A DNA stretch of 64,000 bases, from assembly GCA_002633005.1 (NCBI GenBank), contig NMRA01000604.1, forward strand, positions 138,860-202,859. The letters are read 5' to 3'. Numbering within the stretch: the first letter of the stretch is position 1; every line of letters starts with the position of its first letter. This document shows, in pieces, positions 12,615-25,036 of the stretch. The notes beneath the pieces were generated by a model. That model saw only the letters and a program-made list of their open reading frames with translations, ran no database searches and was not told the DNA's origin. Both the position numbers and the translations under genes were made by a program. This stretch comes from Phoronis australis. Lineage: Eukaryota; Phoronida; Phoronidae.

Positions 12615-15600
12615 ATGGATTTCCCAATAACTGCTGTGAAAGATTCGGGTAAGTTTATTGAATTTTTTTATTCTCAGTTATTACATTCTAGAAATCAGTG
12701 GTATGCAGTTTTGTTATGTTTATGAAAATGCCAGGCAGTTTTCTTATATTTTACAAACTGTTTATAATTGTTAAGTGAGTGATTATAAGTAATTATGTCT
12801 ATCCTTCCCTTATAGTTATGAATGACTTGTGATAACTGTAAAAAGTTTCATACGGTTACACAAATTGTGCACCTCCATGACACAAAATTACCATCATTAT
12901 GTTGATTTCACAATGCTGGTACATTTTCTTTGCGCCGAGACATATTTGCCACATCATAAAACATTTCTGTATAGCAGTCGGTCCACGCATTTGTCATTTG
13001 AAGCCATTAGACAAAGCTGACTGCATGCTATGTTACTTTTGACTTGAGAAGTGTTATTGCCTGAGCTTCGTTGGATTACTGGCCACTAATTATATGACCA
13101 GCCCAGTTAAGATGGATACTGAGTCAAGTGAAGAGATGGAAATGTCACAAATCAATGGTGGAGAAAGCAAGAATGATACTTTGGATCAGAAAGCAAGTTC
13201 TCCTGAAAAAATAAAAGAAAGTGACCTGGCGGCAACTGACCCCAAGGGTTGTGTGCAGTCAGTCCGCGAATGGAGCTCAAGACAGTTTTTTGAATTCCTC
13301 AGTTTTGTCAAACAGTTGTATTTTTTCTTGATTGAAGGTGACGGATACGCTCCCAGGATGTGCCTAGGACCGGGATTTGGATTCTTGCCTATTACTCTTG
13401 GCATTCTGTCGGTCGGAACCTTTATTGCCACATACATCATAGCTATCTTGAATGGCCATGTGGTCCCTTTCTTTCCATACATCAGGTAATTAACTGGAAG
13501 ACTATGCTTGCCTTGTATAGTTCAGAGCTTTGAAGAAGTATAATACTAATCGAGCAACCAATCAAATCTACTTTTGTTTATTGACGACAGGTTCGGCTAC
13601 AAACTATTGTTATTTTTAAGGAAGGTATCTACTAGTAATTTCCAGGAAGTTGAAATACAACGCATAATACATACAATTATTTGTTGAGCATTTACGTCAC
13701 CTTATTACTTTGAATGAAATCACCAACCTTCTGTAGGGGATAATCCCATCTGAAACTAAATTCTTTCGTACAGCTTAATTGTAACAGTACAAGAAGAGAT
13801 TTCATGTTGGCAGCTATGGGTACATCTTTTGTTTCTTTTTTATATGTAGATATTAAAATTCCTGTACTAGATTTGTGTAGTCTGAAAAAAGATTTTTGTG
13901 TAAAGTTTCAAACTCCGAAATGAACCATTTTGATTTGAATTTTGCCAGAAAAGGCATCCATTCGTAGCGAAGCTGACTGAGTCACGTGTCAAAAGTGACC
14001 CTTATGAGTGTGAATGACATGTTACATACAGGGATTAACCCCAAATTTTGGATAAGGTATTTCATTATCTTCATTTACTCTACAAAATTATAACTTTATA
14101 TTGCTAAGTCTTTAAGTTGTAGTCGGCTCAATTATAAATTGGCAAGAAACATTTTCAAGTTCCACATAACATAGGCATTGTGAAACCTGGATCAAAATTA
14201 TTTTGGAAGTAGACAGCATCCTTGACATGTATTTTGTGCTGTGGAATTGGATTTATTTATTAGATTATAACATCACTTATTGAATTGTTTGATTTCCTTA
14301 CAGTGACACTGGTACTAAGGTGCCTGAAAGCTGCGTTTTTGGGGAATTTTTAAATATCGCTGGATTCTTGGGTAAGTAATCAGAATTTGAAAATCCTTAA
14401 ACTCTGCAATTTTTTATTTTGATATCAAACAGTTTTCTCTACCTTTCCAACATATAAAATCAACGTTTCGAGGCTGCCACAAACCTCGCATTTTTTTATT
14501 TTACTTCAATACTTTGTGTTCAACAAATGGTTAATATTGCAAAGGAGGTTTGCTTGTGTGGTGAGAGTTACAGCAAATTTCTGGGAAAAATAACCCGCTG
14601 AAGTATTCCCACAGCTGGCTAAACGCATGAACACTTCTTCACTAAGTGCTTCATATTATTCTCTCCATCAATGGTTTTCCATGTTCCACCACCTGCATGT
14701 TGGTTACATTCATGATACCGTACTAGCCCACACTGTGGTGGCGTTATAATTGATTTCAACTGCTGCTCAGGCTTATTATGGTTTTTGACTGTCATGGCTA
14801 ACTTAATGGTATGAGAAGCTAGGAAAATGTCAAAATTTGGGATTCAATTGAATACAATTTATGTGCGCTGTTGTGTAAAACACTACAGGCTTATTTTTCA
14901 AATGCCTACTTCTGTAATTATAACATTTGATTCCTATGACTATGTGAACGTTTTGATTTTTATGTTAAAAGTCGCATCAAATGAAAGGGTAAAGATTGTA
15001 ATGTGACGGCGTCTTTGAGATGTCAGTTTGATTGTTTAATTGAAACTGATGTGTTTTGTGAATGTGCTTTTCCCAAACAATTTAAATGATTAACTTGGTC
15101 ACATGATCCTGTCAATGGCAGATTAATGTCAAGCCTAGAAATTGAATTCTACATCATTTCTATTTTCTGCAAGGATACACCATGTAGTATTTTCTAAATT
15201 ATGAGACATATAGTTGCAAGTTTACTCTTACAGTTCAGTTAGATATTGTGTTTGCATCTAGTAAAATGAACACTGACGAGCCATTGGTAGCGTAAAAGTT
15301 TTCCTGACATCGCTAAATTTTCTTTAAATTCGAACAAAAGTAATTGCTAAAATTGTCATTTTCCTGCTTCAAAACCTCATTATATTATTGCTAAAGTGGT
15401 GAGAATTTTGTAATTTGTGTTCATTCATGATTGTTGTGTCAAAGGCTTAATTCTAAGTGAAGTACATTTCTATTTCTGTGTTTATTAAGAAATGATTTCA
15501 TGTAAAATTTAATTATTTGCCTATGGTCAAATTAGGCGCAAAACTGACGATTCTTTTTTGCATCATATATTTTTTGTGAGTTGGAACTCTGGAAGTTTAT

Positions 15601-18600
15601 TGGTCTTTCTGTGTCACATGAATTTCATGACATGAAGGCCATAGTAATCAACTTTGAAAATTGAAATTTAATAAGACCCGATGGATGACCTTGCCATAAG
15701 ATATAAATGTCAAATTTCTTTTGATCAAAAACAATTTTTGTGGTTAATCATACGCATAATGTAGGCCTGTATGAGAGTAAATTAACATAATCGTGGACTG
15801 GATGTCCTGTGGCCACCCCGCTCACTATAGGCATGATCTCCCGTATTTATGTTGTTTCTTCCACTGCTATTTTTGTTCATCATATTTCAGCTTTTTTTAC
15901 GATGTATGTACGCTACAAACTCGTTCAGGAGTTCTGTCGTGACACTGACTCTAAAGTGTGCAAGACTAACAAGGCAGCTCTTATCATTGGTTTGTTTTGC
16001 GCCCTTGGAATGACATTGGTTGGCAACTTTCAGGTACGTAAAATAAAGCGATTGTTAAGCCACGCACGATTCATTGAAAAAAATTACTAATATTTTTTAT
16101 AGCAAATGAAATTTGTTCTTAATTGATGCCATATTTTGTATATAGGCATTTGTTAATAGTGCATAAATGTTTTCATAATAATGTACCAGCTTATTTGTCT
16201 CATAACTTATTACTGGTCCAAAACAGCCACCAAATCAGGACCACATTTTCTTCCTCGAGCAATTTTGTTGTTACCAGACACAGAACTTCGTAATACTCCC
16301 AGTCCTTTTTATTTAAGCCATTGTAGAATGGAACGATTTTCCAAATAGCCTGAAGAAGGCGTATGGTTATGATGACTTCAGGCACAATTCATTACTTTCT
16401 TTTGGATGTTGTCGTCATAACTGTCCCTCCCTTCTTGTCAGTCATTTGCCCTCTCTAGAATTCATTGTATATCTCATATAGAAGTTTTGATTCATTTTTA
16501 ATTCAATTTCTAAATTTAATTTGTAAATATTCATTTAATTGAATTAAATTTAATTTAATTTAAGGGCTGTTCCAGCAAAATCTGTGTGGGAGGGGGGGGG
16601 AAGGCAACTGAAATAAAAATTTATGGGTGGTTGCGTTTGATTTAAATTCAAAATGGCTGGTGGTCGTACTTCAAAAAATATAAAATTTACAGGTCGTTGT
16701 TGTTTCATTGGACCATAAATGTTTGATGGTGGGTAATTTTAGTAAATTTTATAAACAATCTGCACAGAATCAAAAACTGAAACAAAAATGCAACTTGCAA
16801 AAAGCTCCGACTTTTTCACTCCCTCCGATCTCCTCATCGGCATGCCCATAACACCATTTAACCACAGGTGCTCGAATTTCTCGATGGCTAATAACCATGT
16901 ATAAGAAACATAATTATGTTTTCCTAGTAATGAATGGCGTTAGTGGTGATGGAGGAACAGATAAACTCAAGCGCCTGTGCAGTCAACCACAAGAACAAAA
17001 AAAAAATTACGGGTGGTTGCATTTGAAACTTATAAAAAATTACGGGTGGTAGGCTGAAGAAATAAATGAAAAATATGGGTGGTGGGTGCAAAAAAAAGGT
17101 GCCTTCCCCCCCTCCCATACAGATTTTACTGGAACAGCCCTAATTAATTTAATCTAATTTATTGCTGTAAGAGGACTATGCTGTTAGCCTTTGACTAAAG
17201 CGTGTTTTAAATTCTGTTTTATCCTGTAGAAATAAAGTTTATTATTATTGTTATTATTANATATTCATGATATCATACTTGGCCACACTGTGGTGGCGTT
17301 GTAATTGATCTCAACTGGTGCTCAGGCTTATTATGGTTTTTGACTGTCACGGCTAACTTAATGGTATGAGGAGCTAGGAAAATGTCAAAATTTGGGATTC
17401 AATCGAATACAATTTATGTGCGCTGTTGTGTAAAACACTACAGGCTTATTATTATAACGTTTGATTTCTATGACTATGCGAACGTTTTAATTTTTATGAT
17501 AAATGTTGCGTCAAATTAAAGAGAAAAGATTGTAATATGACGGCGTCTTTGAGATTTCAGTTTGATTGTTTAGTTCAAAGAAAAATTGTTCGTGTCATTG
17601 AAACTGATGTGTTTTGCGAATGTGCTTTTCTCAAACAATTTAAATGTTTTACTAACTTGGTCACATGACCCTATCAGTGGCAGATTAGTGTCAAGCCTAT
17701 AAATTGAATTCTACATCCTTTCTATTTTCTGCAAATAATGAAAAATGATACATTTTTTTGTTTTGTTTACTAAACCAAGAACATAATTAGTGTAGGATAC
17801 ATCAGGTAGTATTTTCTAAATTATGAGACATATAGTTGCAAGTTTACCACTACGGTTCATTTGCATCTAGTAAAATGAACACTGACGAGCTATTGATAGC
17901 GTAAAAGTTTTCCTTACATCGCTAAATTTTCTTTAAATTCGAACAAAAGTAATTGCTAAAATTGTCATTTTCCTGCTTCAAAACCTCACTATATTATTGC
18001 TAAAGTGGTGAGAATTTCGTAATTTGTGTTCATTCATGATTGTTGTGTCAAAGGCTTAATTCTAAGTGAAGTACATTTCTATAAATTCTGTGTTTATTAA
18101 GAAATGATTTCATGTAAAATTTAATCATGTGGTCAAATTAGGCTCAAAACTGACGATTCTTTTTTGCATCATATATTTTTTGTGAGTTGGAACTCTGGAA
18201 GTTTATTGGTCTTTCTGTGTCACATGAATTTCATGACATGAAGGCCATAGTAATCAACTTTGAAAGTTGAAATTTAATAAGATCTGATTGACGACTTTGC
18301 CATAAGATATAAATGTTGTCAAATTTCTTTTGATCGAAAAAAAAATTTGTGGTTAGTCATACGCATAATGTAAGCCTGTATGAGAGTAAATTAACATAAT
18401 TGTGGACTGAATGTCCTGTGGCCACCCCGCTCACTATAGGCATGATCTGCCGTGTTTAGGTTGTTTCTTCCACTGCTATTTTTGTTCATCGTGTTTCAGC
18501 TTTTTTTACGATGTATGTACGCTACAAACTCGTTCAGGAGTTCTGTCGTGACACCGACTCTAAAGTGTGCAAGACTAACAAGGCAGCTCTTATCATTGGT

Positions 18601-21600
18601 TTGTTTTGCGCCCTTGGAATGACATTGGTTGGCAACTTTCAGGTACGTAAAATAAAGCGATTGTTAACCCACGCACGTTTCATTGAAAAAAATTACTAAT
18701 ATTTTTTATAGCAAATGAAATTTGTTCTTAATTGATGCCATTGTTTTGTATATAGGCATTTGTGAATAGTGCATAAATGTTTTTACAATAATGTACCAGC
18801 TTTAATTATTTGTCTCATAACTTATTACTGGTCCGAAACAGCCACCAAATCAGGACCACGTTTTCTTCCTCAAGCAGTTTTGTTGTTACCAGACACAGAA
18901 CTTCGTAATACTCCCAGTTCTTTTTATTTAAGCCATTGTTGAATGGAACGATTTTCCAAATAGCCTGAAGAGGGCGTATGGTTATGATGACTTCAGGCAC
19001 AATTCATTACTTTCTTGTGGATGTTGTCGTCATAACTGTCCCTCCCTTCTTGTCAGTCATTTGCCCTCTCTAGAATTCATTGTATGTCTCATATAGAAGT
19101 TTTGATTCATTTTTAATTCAATTTTTAAATTTAATTTGTAAATATGGATTTAATTGATTTAAAATTAATCTAATTTAATTAATTTAATATAATTTATTGC
19201 TGTAAGAGGACTATGCTGTTAGCCTTTGGCTAAAGCGTGTTTTAAATTCTGTTTTATCCTGTAGAAATAAAGTTTATTATTATTGTTATTATTATTATTA
19301 ATGTAATTATGTTTTCCTATCAATGTACCTTTCTTTTTTGTTAAATTTTACTAACAAACATGGTCATGTGACTCAATTAATGGCAAATTGGTAAAAAGTC
19401 AAAAATCAAAATTCTACATACTTTGTACTTTCAGAAAACTTATGTATTTACTGATTGAAAATCTAGAGTTTTGCAGAGTACACAGAGTTATCTAGAAGAT
19501 CCTGCACAACCTTGCAGTAAAAAGTCTTCAATTTCAAACAAAAATAATTGCAAAATTGCCATATTTCTATTTTTCAGAGGCTTTCCGCATTGTTGCAAAT
19601 GCTCAAAATTTTACCAAAATAGTGTCTTGTTATAGCTACGTTGTGCAAACCATGCTAAAAGCAAAGTAAATTTTCCTGAAGTTGTTTTTGTTGAGAAACT
19701 TGTCAAAATGAGATTTCATCTGTCCGCCATATTGTCTCCCACAGTGACTAATGTTTGCCATAATCAGTGTCCATGTCTACCCTGCAGGAGACAAATGTTG
19801 AGCCAGTGCATATACTGGGAGCGGCCCTAGTCTTTGCTGGTGGCTGTCTCTACAGCTTCCTTCATGTCTTCATCTCCTACAGAATGTATCCAACATACTG
19901 CGGTGTGTTTGTCTGTAGGTGGCGCCTTGGGCTGGCTATTGTCTCTGTCATCTTCATGTCGTCAGGTGAGTGCCGTGTTGAGATTACTTGTCACATTTCA
20001 CATCAAACTTAGCTGATGTGCTTTTATTTTGTTTGTTGACTTTTAAATTTTAGACCACAACATCCTGTGAGGTTGTCGTCTTGAGTTAAGACCTTTTCTA
20101 ACTTGAGTTAAGTTTGCCACAGTGGAGTATGTACATTTGAGCATCAACTTTAGTACTCAACGAACATCTATGTTAATGCCTACTGATGCCTGAGTCAATG
20201 AATTTATCGCAATGTGACTGTGATTTAACTGAAATGAAATACTCAATAATACAAAATGTCTGGATGCACTCTTGGGGACTAGAGGTACTACAGACAGGAC
20301 ACACGACATGAAACCACATGTCATGTCATTTGTTGAAGAATGACTTATGCTTTGCGTAGGAATTTTGACCATCCTGAGTAGGTGAGATGGCTACTCTAGA
20401 CAGTCTGTCATGAATGCTCCACACAAAAGGAAGTTAGATCAATGTTCATGATATCGCGCCTTGAAAGCGTTCATGGTTCCTGTACAAATCTATTGACGAA
20501 GAACTAAAGGTGCTGTGAAACATGCTGAGTTTGTAAGGTTTCACATGAAGTTGTTTTGTTGTTAATATTTGAATGAATAAAATGCTCAGTACCTAATACA
20601 TACCGCACACACTAATAAATTTCAGGGCAAGATTTGCACACCTCATCATCTCTGGTTGATCATACGTCCAGCCTGAGACTGACTTTGTTCAACTTATCTG
20701 TTCACCACATGGTTACTGCCAAAATAATGCCATGCCCACATGTGAACTTTAGTGGGATGAATCCTGTGTACTTTTCAAGCAAATTTTTTCTTCAGTGGAA
20801 AAATGTTTGCATTTGTACATGAATTTACCTGGATTTTGAGTTCCACCAAATTTTGCGAGATTAATACCAGGAAAATTATTCATGACGTATGTGGTTTGTT
20901 GATTCAATAAAAATTCAGATCATTTTATGTCATAAAACCACCGGTATTGGCACCTGTGTTGTAATGCACTGACCGTGTAGTGTCAGTGTCTGCCAATAGA
21001 GGGCGACAACTTTCTTCAATCATTTGGGGACACACCCTGTGTACTGTTTTCCTGAAATATTTCTGGAATTTCAAAATACATGGGAATGGCCCTATTGAAT
21101 ACTATACTTTCAGTTACTCGCAGTTTTTTGGTGGAGCCACTGGACAGAATACGCAAACTTAATTATGATGGTATAGTTGAGTATCTGCATATTTCTTTGT
21201 GCAGACCCTTGTCTTAGTGAAGTGCACTACTTTTGAGTTTTCGCCCACTAGTATTGATAGCAATAAATAGGTCAGACAAATATAGGTCAGACAAATCAAG
21301 GTCATGCTCACATATAAGTGCCCGTTGTTTCAGCATTCATCGCAGGAACGGTAGCCAATGAGCAGTTTGCTGGTTCTGAAAAAACCGGCAGTGACAGACT
21401 ACACTGGGGCCCTGATGATCCTGTAAGTAGCCGTTAAACTAACTTGTTTTGTAATGTTCTGTAAAGCTTTTAATAGGAACCGTTCTCTGGTAGAAACCGG
21501 ATAACATGTATGCTAAAAATGTCCGGTTTCCCACTCAAATACAAGTTACTCTGGGTCTTGTGCGTTTGTGACCTTGGAAGTGATTACAGTCAAAGTATTA

Positions 21601-23904
21601 ATGTTATGATTAATTAGTGGAAATGGCAGGTCCATGATGGCGTTTTCCCGTTCAGTGACTTTACCAGATGTAGAGGGTTGTGAGCGTGTGATAACATCTA
21701 GCTTCTTGTTAACTACCAAGCACAGTCTTTTGTCTGGTATGACAACAGGCAGGCCAATTATCTACCAGGCTTATTACAGACCACGTGTGAACACAGTCAA
21801 ACCCAGAGCGAATTGGTAAATTCGAAAAGAATAGATTGTCGTAACTTTGGTTGTAGTTGGGCGATTTTGACGATTCAAAAACTAAACCTGATCACCATTT
21901 GACGATTATTTCAGAAATGCTGTTGGTTTATGTTCAGATATATTATAACTTAACTTTTATTTTTAACAGCACTGCTCAGTCAGGCTAGGTACGATCTTAT
22001 TGGAGATAAGAGCAATTTTCGAACAAAAGAAAGCTGGCTCTCTAATCATAAATGCCAGAATGTAGTGAATCAGTCATGTAAAGATATTAGTTACAGGGGT
22101 CATCTTCCCAACTTATTTTTGGGCTATAAAATCGAACAAGTTGGGAGCAATGGGAAAATGCCGTAATGTCTTAGAAATGCCTGTCACCAGCGCAGGACGA
22201 TTCTGGGGTGTTCCTGAATTGATTCCGATGCCTGGATTTGAGAAAATTTTTGGTAGCCATACACACGCAAAAGGGTTTTATCATAATTATACCTATTTTG
22301 ATTTTGAAAAAATGTAGTTGTTATGTACTGTGCTGTTGACTAAATATTATCAAAACAATATTCATGCGTGTTCTATGGTTAACTACTGAAGTTATAGTAG
22401 CCAAATTTACAGAGAGCCTGACGTGACCATACCTGCAATTACAGGGGTCCTGCATTGAGAACCAGTTACTCCATGGAGAAAATTGGCTCTCAAAATGCGG
22501 GATCCCTGTATTAGACTATTAACATCATACCTGTCCTTGGTTTTATGTGGCTTGAACAGGGACATGGAGGTAGCCAAGATACTGACCTGACTGTTGGACT
22601 AGTGACGCCATCTATTGCTTTCATTGAACACTATTTAGCATAGCCAGTTCATCCTTGCTGTTTGACCTAAATTAAACAATCACTGTTTGCAGATACTTAC
22701 AGTAGTACGTAGTTGGCAGCCACAGCAATAATGATATTGGAAGTCATAGTTGTACAGAATTTTGTGAAAATCTATCTGTTTATGCTAATGGATTTTAGTT
22801 CATACCGAAATATATTTGGCTCGCATGTACCGTAAGAAAGAATAATTTGATGATGATTTTACCGTTTTGCTTATATTTCATAAACGTCACCTCATGTACA
22901 TTCTGTATCTCATTACGGCATTGTCCGGTTGAGTCCAACTTGTTCGCTTGTATAGCTCGAGTTTGGCAGATGACCACTGTAGCCAACATCTTACAAAACT
23001 GATTATTCTAAGTTCATTCTGGCATTTATAGTTGGAGATTCAGCTCCGTCTTGTTTGATAATTGTTCTAATCTTGGATAAGATCCTATCTAGCCTGACTG
23101 GGCCGTGCTGTTAAAAATGAAAGTTGAGTTATAAAATGTTTGAATATAAACTAATAACATTTCAGAATGCCTCATCAAATGATGATCATGTTTAGTTTTC
23201 GAATCACCAAAATTGCCCAACTACAACCAAAGTTAAGGCAATCTGTTTTGTCAAAACGTACCAACGCACTGGGTTCCTAATGCTATTCTATAATACAGAG
23301 GTGGATCTACAGGGGGAGGTTCAGGGGGTTCAAACCCCCCTTGGGATAAGATCAAAAATAAAAATTGAAATAAATTTCGCCAGAAAAATGAAATCAGCTA
23401 CTAAAAACCATAAAAAAATGTTACACGGGAGGAGGATACCCCCTCGCGACCTTCCTTCCACTCGGCGCTACGCGCCTCGGATTCACTCGAATCCTAAATC
23501 CCCCATACTGAAAATGTAGATCTGGCACTGTAATCAGATCTTGGTTTCTATTCGGTCAATATTCTAAAATCTCAATGTACTGAAGAAAAAAGATCGGTTT
23601 GAATTTGGACCAAAAATGTGAGAGCTTGTCTTTAACACAGGAAGTTGTTTTTCTTAAAAGCTATCACGTGTCAGACTGAAGGGATTCTGTTGTTTTCCAG
23701 GGTTTTGCCGCACATGTGGTTAGCACTATGTCGGAGTGGATAATGGCGTTAGCCTTCATTCTCTTTTTCTTCACGTACATCCGCGACTTTCAAAAAGTTG
23801 GAATGCAGGTACAGACGAGAGTCTATGTTTCCCACTTGGATGAATTACCTTCGACCAATGCAGGAGAAAAACCAGATGAAAGGACGCCGATTTTAATTAC
23901 GTGA
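12615..23904 (+). CDS. dram2: DRAM2-like autophagy modulator (complete, 7 exons)
   Basis: Exons 12615-12648, 13338-13485, 14304-14371, 15891-16033 (or its duplicate 18500-18642), 19788-19965, 21334-21422, 23701-23904 join in frame into 287 residues; human DRAM2 is 266. Six hydrophobic segments are visible: LPITLGILSVGTFIATYI, the FLNIAGFL region, LIIGLFCALGMTLVGNFQ, ILGAALVFAGGCLYSFLHVF, LGLAIVSVIFMSSG and WIMALAFILFFFTYI. Family hallmarks are FPYISDTGT, TMYVRYK, VGNFQ, RLHWGPDDP and FTYIRDFQK; the tail ERTPILIT resembles the ERTRLL end of DRAM2. Family role: lysosomal/ER membrane protein that promotes autophagy, p53-linked in the case of DRAM1. The N-terminus has an alternative (13094). AATAAA at 25031 suggests a 1.1-kb 3' UTR. 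Confidence 0.88.
13094..13485 (+). CDS. dram2: Alternative first coding exon of the DRAM2-like gene
   Basis: An uninterrupted frame from ATG 13094 runs straight into the first transmembrane exon in the same frame, without needing the acceptor at 13336-13337. It would add about 81 hydrophilic, acidic residues (beginning MTSPVKMDTESSEEMEMSQ) ahead of the segment starting GDGYAPRMCLG. The shorter form starting at 12615 uses a good gtaagt donor and a polypyrimidine acceptor, also in frame. Either could be real, or both could be used from different promoters. Known DRAM proteins begin near the first membrane segment, so the extension is unusual. Confidence 0.45.
15891..16033 (+). CDS. dram2: DRAM2 exon, copy 1
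   Basis: A 143-nt exon, phase 1 in and phase 0 out, encoding the TMYVRYKLVQEF..LVGNFQ part. The encoded residues equal those of copy 2; a synonymous ACT/ACC change was noticed. Because 143 is not a multiple of three, using both copies in one mRNA would break the frame. Confidence 0.8.
16564..17140. mobile_element. MITE-like DNA element with ~40-bp terminal inverted repeats
   Basis: The left end begins GGGCTGTTCCAGCAAAATCT and the right end, reverse-complemented, reads GGGCTGTTCCAGTAAAATCT; the match continues through a G-run to 'aaggca'. TAA flanks both sides, a likely 3-bp target duplication, as in PIF/Harbinger-type elements. Inside are several 'tgggtggttgc'-type subrepeats and no transposase. 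The matching site in copy 2 of the block (about 19160-19185) is empty. Confidence 0.85.
17260..17260. other. Assembly N between duplicated dram2 blocks
   Basis: A single N follows a (tta)n run. It separates the two near-identical blocks and marks an uncertain contig join. Confidence 0.9.
17261..19300. repeat. Duplicated block, copy 2 (dram2 intron + exon)
   Basis: Second copy of the 14706-17259 block, lacking the MITE and with several short indels. It starts immediately after the N with 'atattcatgatatcatactt', matching copy 1 at about 14707, and ends in a long (att)n tail at 19270-19300. Confidence 0.85.
18500..18642 (+). CDS. dram2: DRAM2 exon, copy 2
   Basis: Same length, phases and protein as the exon at 15891-16033, with an intact AG acceptor and gtacgt donor. 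It is either the allelic version or a mutually exclusive duplicate; nothing in the sequence marks it as broken. Confidence 0.8.
19360..19510. repeat. Dispersed 'tcatgtgactcaattaatgg' repeat
   Basis: Diverged copies of a block (CATG-TGAC, then '(a/t)taatggcaaa(t/g)tgg', 'aaagtcaaaaatcaaaattc' and an 'actttca..aaaa' part) occur here and near 6590-6670 (inverted), 15100-15190, 17660-17740, 33790-33900 and 33985-34090. It is old interspersed repeat DNA of unknown class. Confidence 0.5.
22440..22510. repeat. Palindromic element, copy A
   Basis: About 71 bp. The left arm TACAGGGGTCCTGCATTGAG and the reverse complement of the right arm (tacagggatcccgcattttg) agree, with a short centre at 'ctccatggag'. 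It is related to copies near 27578 and 32067. Confidence 0.75.
23296..23530. mobile_element. hAT-type MITE (235 bp)
   Basis: The left end CAGAGGTGGATCTACA and the right end, reverse-complemented CAGTGCCAGATCTACA, match at 12 of 16 positions. CAG(A/G)GG-type ends are common in hAT elements. It contains a G-run/C-run foldback ('gggggttcaaaccccc') and a 'ggcgctacgcgcc' hairpin. No exact 8-bp target duplication was found. It lies in the last dram2 intron. The 79-codon frame inside is not a gene. Confidence 0.6.
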
Positions 23905-25030
23905 AAATGGTTTGACTAGTTTTCACCACTCTTGTGTGTTGTTTTCACTGTGTTACACTTAGTCTTTTTAATTTGTGATTATGTCACATTTAGAAAAGTG
24001 TTTAAAGTGTCCATCAGCATTACACAGTTTGCTGATTTTTGTGTGCAGTGACCTATTTAGGATGTAATCCTGAGGAGTACTCCCATAGAACAGTATACAA
24101 GACGTGCCACTCTGAAGTTGTATAACTGTTTCTTTACCTATGTCTTTTCCAACAAAATTTCTTAAGAAATGGTTTACTTTAAGATTTTGAAACTCTATAA
24201 AAGGTTCCTTCATGCATTTACAAAAAATACAGAAGAGTTTTTAGTATTATATCTATTTTAAAATTTTTGTTGCAGCAAAAGCTGTACTCATTTTTGCCGT
24301 GATATCTTGCACCATTTCAGGTATAAAACATTACAGCTATCAAAGTATGATGGCTTTTTAAAACCACTACAAAACTTTAGGTTCAAACCTCTAGTGCAAT
24401 GGGTTGTTATGTGACCATGAACACGAAGTCTTGGGTTTGCGGTAAACGAAAATGCCAAGTTTACAAATTGAAGTATTGTTTCTATAATTTTTTGAATTCT
24501 TGTACGAATCATTCTTACTGAGACATATTCCGTGTGAGTGCAACTCAGACTCCTGTTTAACGAATTGTTATAGAAATTCAGTGTTTCACACTTGCTGTAT
24601 GGAATATGAGAGTGTATTAAGTATTCGAAAAATTCTGTATTTTGATTTGCCATATGTTGCCACACAAATGATATATTTTGATCACTTAATGTGTTTTGTA
24701 ATTTATCTCCAAATTAGAGTACTGGTAGATGAACAAGTACCAGATGTTATTTTTATAATATTTTGTTTTGTTTGTCACCTTTAGCTATTGGGGGAAGTTT
24801 TATTGAGTGTTTGTGGGCCATTTTACATAATTATGCAATACTTATAATCAGTGTTATGGAATGTGTCAATATATATATGTGCCATTTCTTTTTCTTTGAA
24901 CAAATTCGATTTTGTGTTTAGACTAGTACTATCTTCTACTGGGAAGAAGTTTTCTTTACTGCCTATCAACTATTGTGTTTAAATAGATTTTAATAGGTAT
25001 TTTACTAATTGACCGGTGACCAAATCAGAA

Positions 25031-25036
25031 AATAAA
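25031..25036 (+). terminator. Polyadenylation signal of the DRAM2-like gene
   Basis: AATAAA about 1.13 kb after the TGA at 23904, in AT-rich DNA without coding signal; a plausible 3' end for dram2. Another AATAAA follows near 25310. Confidence 0.45.

Larger units (their letters stand above)
14706..17259. repeat. Duplicated block, copy 1 (dram2 intron + exon)
   Basis: It matches 17261-19300 almost throughout, with small indels and substitutions. Both copies carry the same 143-nt DRAM2 exon and end in the same AATAAAGTTTATTATT tail. Copy 1 also carries a 577-bp inverted-repeat element (16564-17140) missing from copy 2. The join to copy 2 is the lone N at 17260. Unmerged haplotypes in the assembly are the likely cause. 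Confidence 0.85.

Noticed and set aside
16924-17118. 64-codon minus-strand frame rich in Phe/Pro
   Set aside because: It is inside the MITE and reads its G-run/C-run end; not a transposase.
24288-24665. 125-codon minus-strand frame
   Set aside because: It lies in the dram2 3' UTR with no domain, no splice sites and low-complexity composition.
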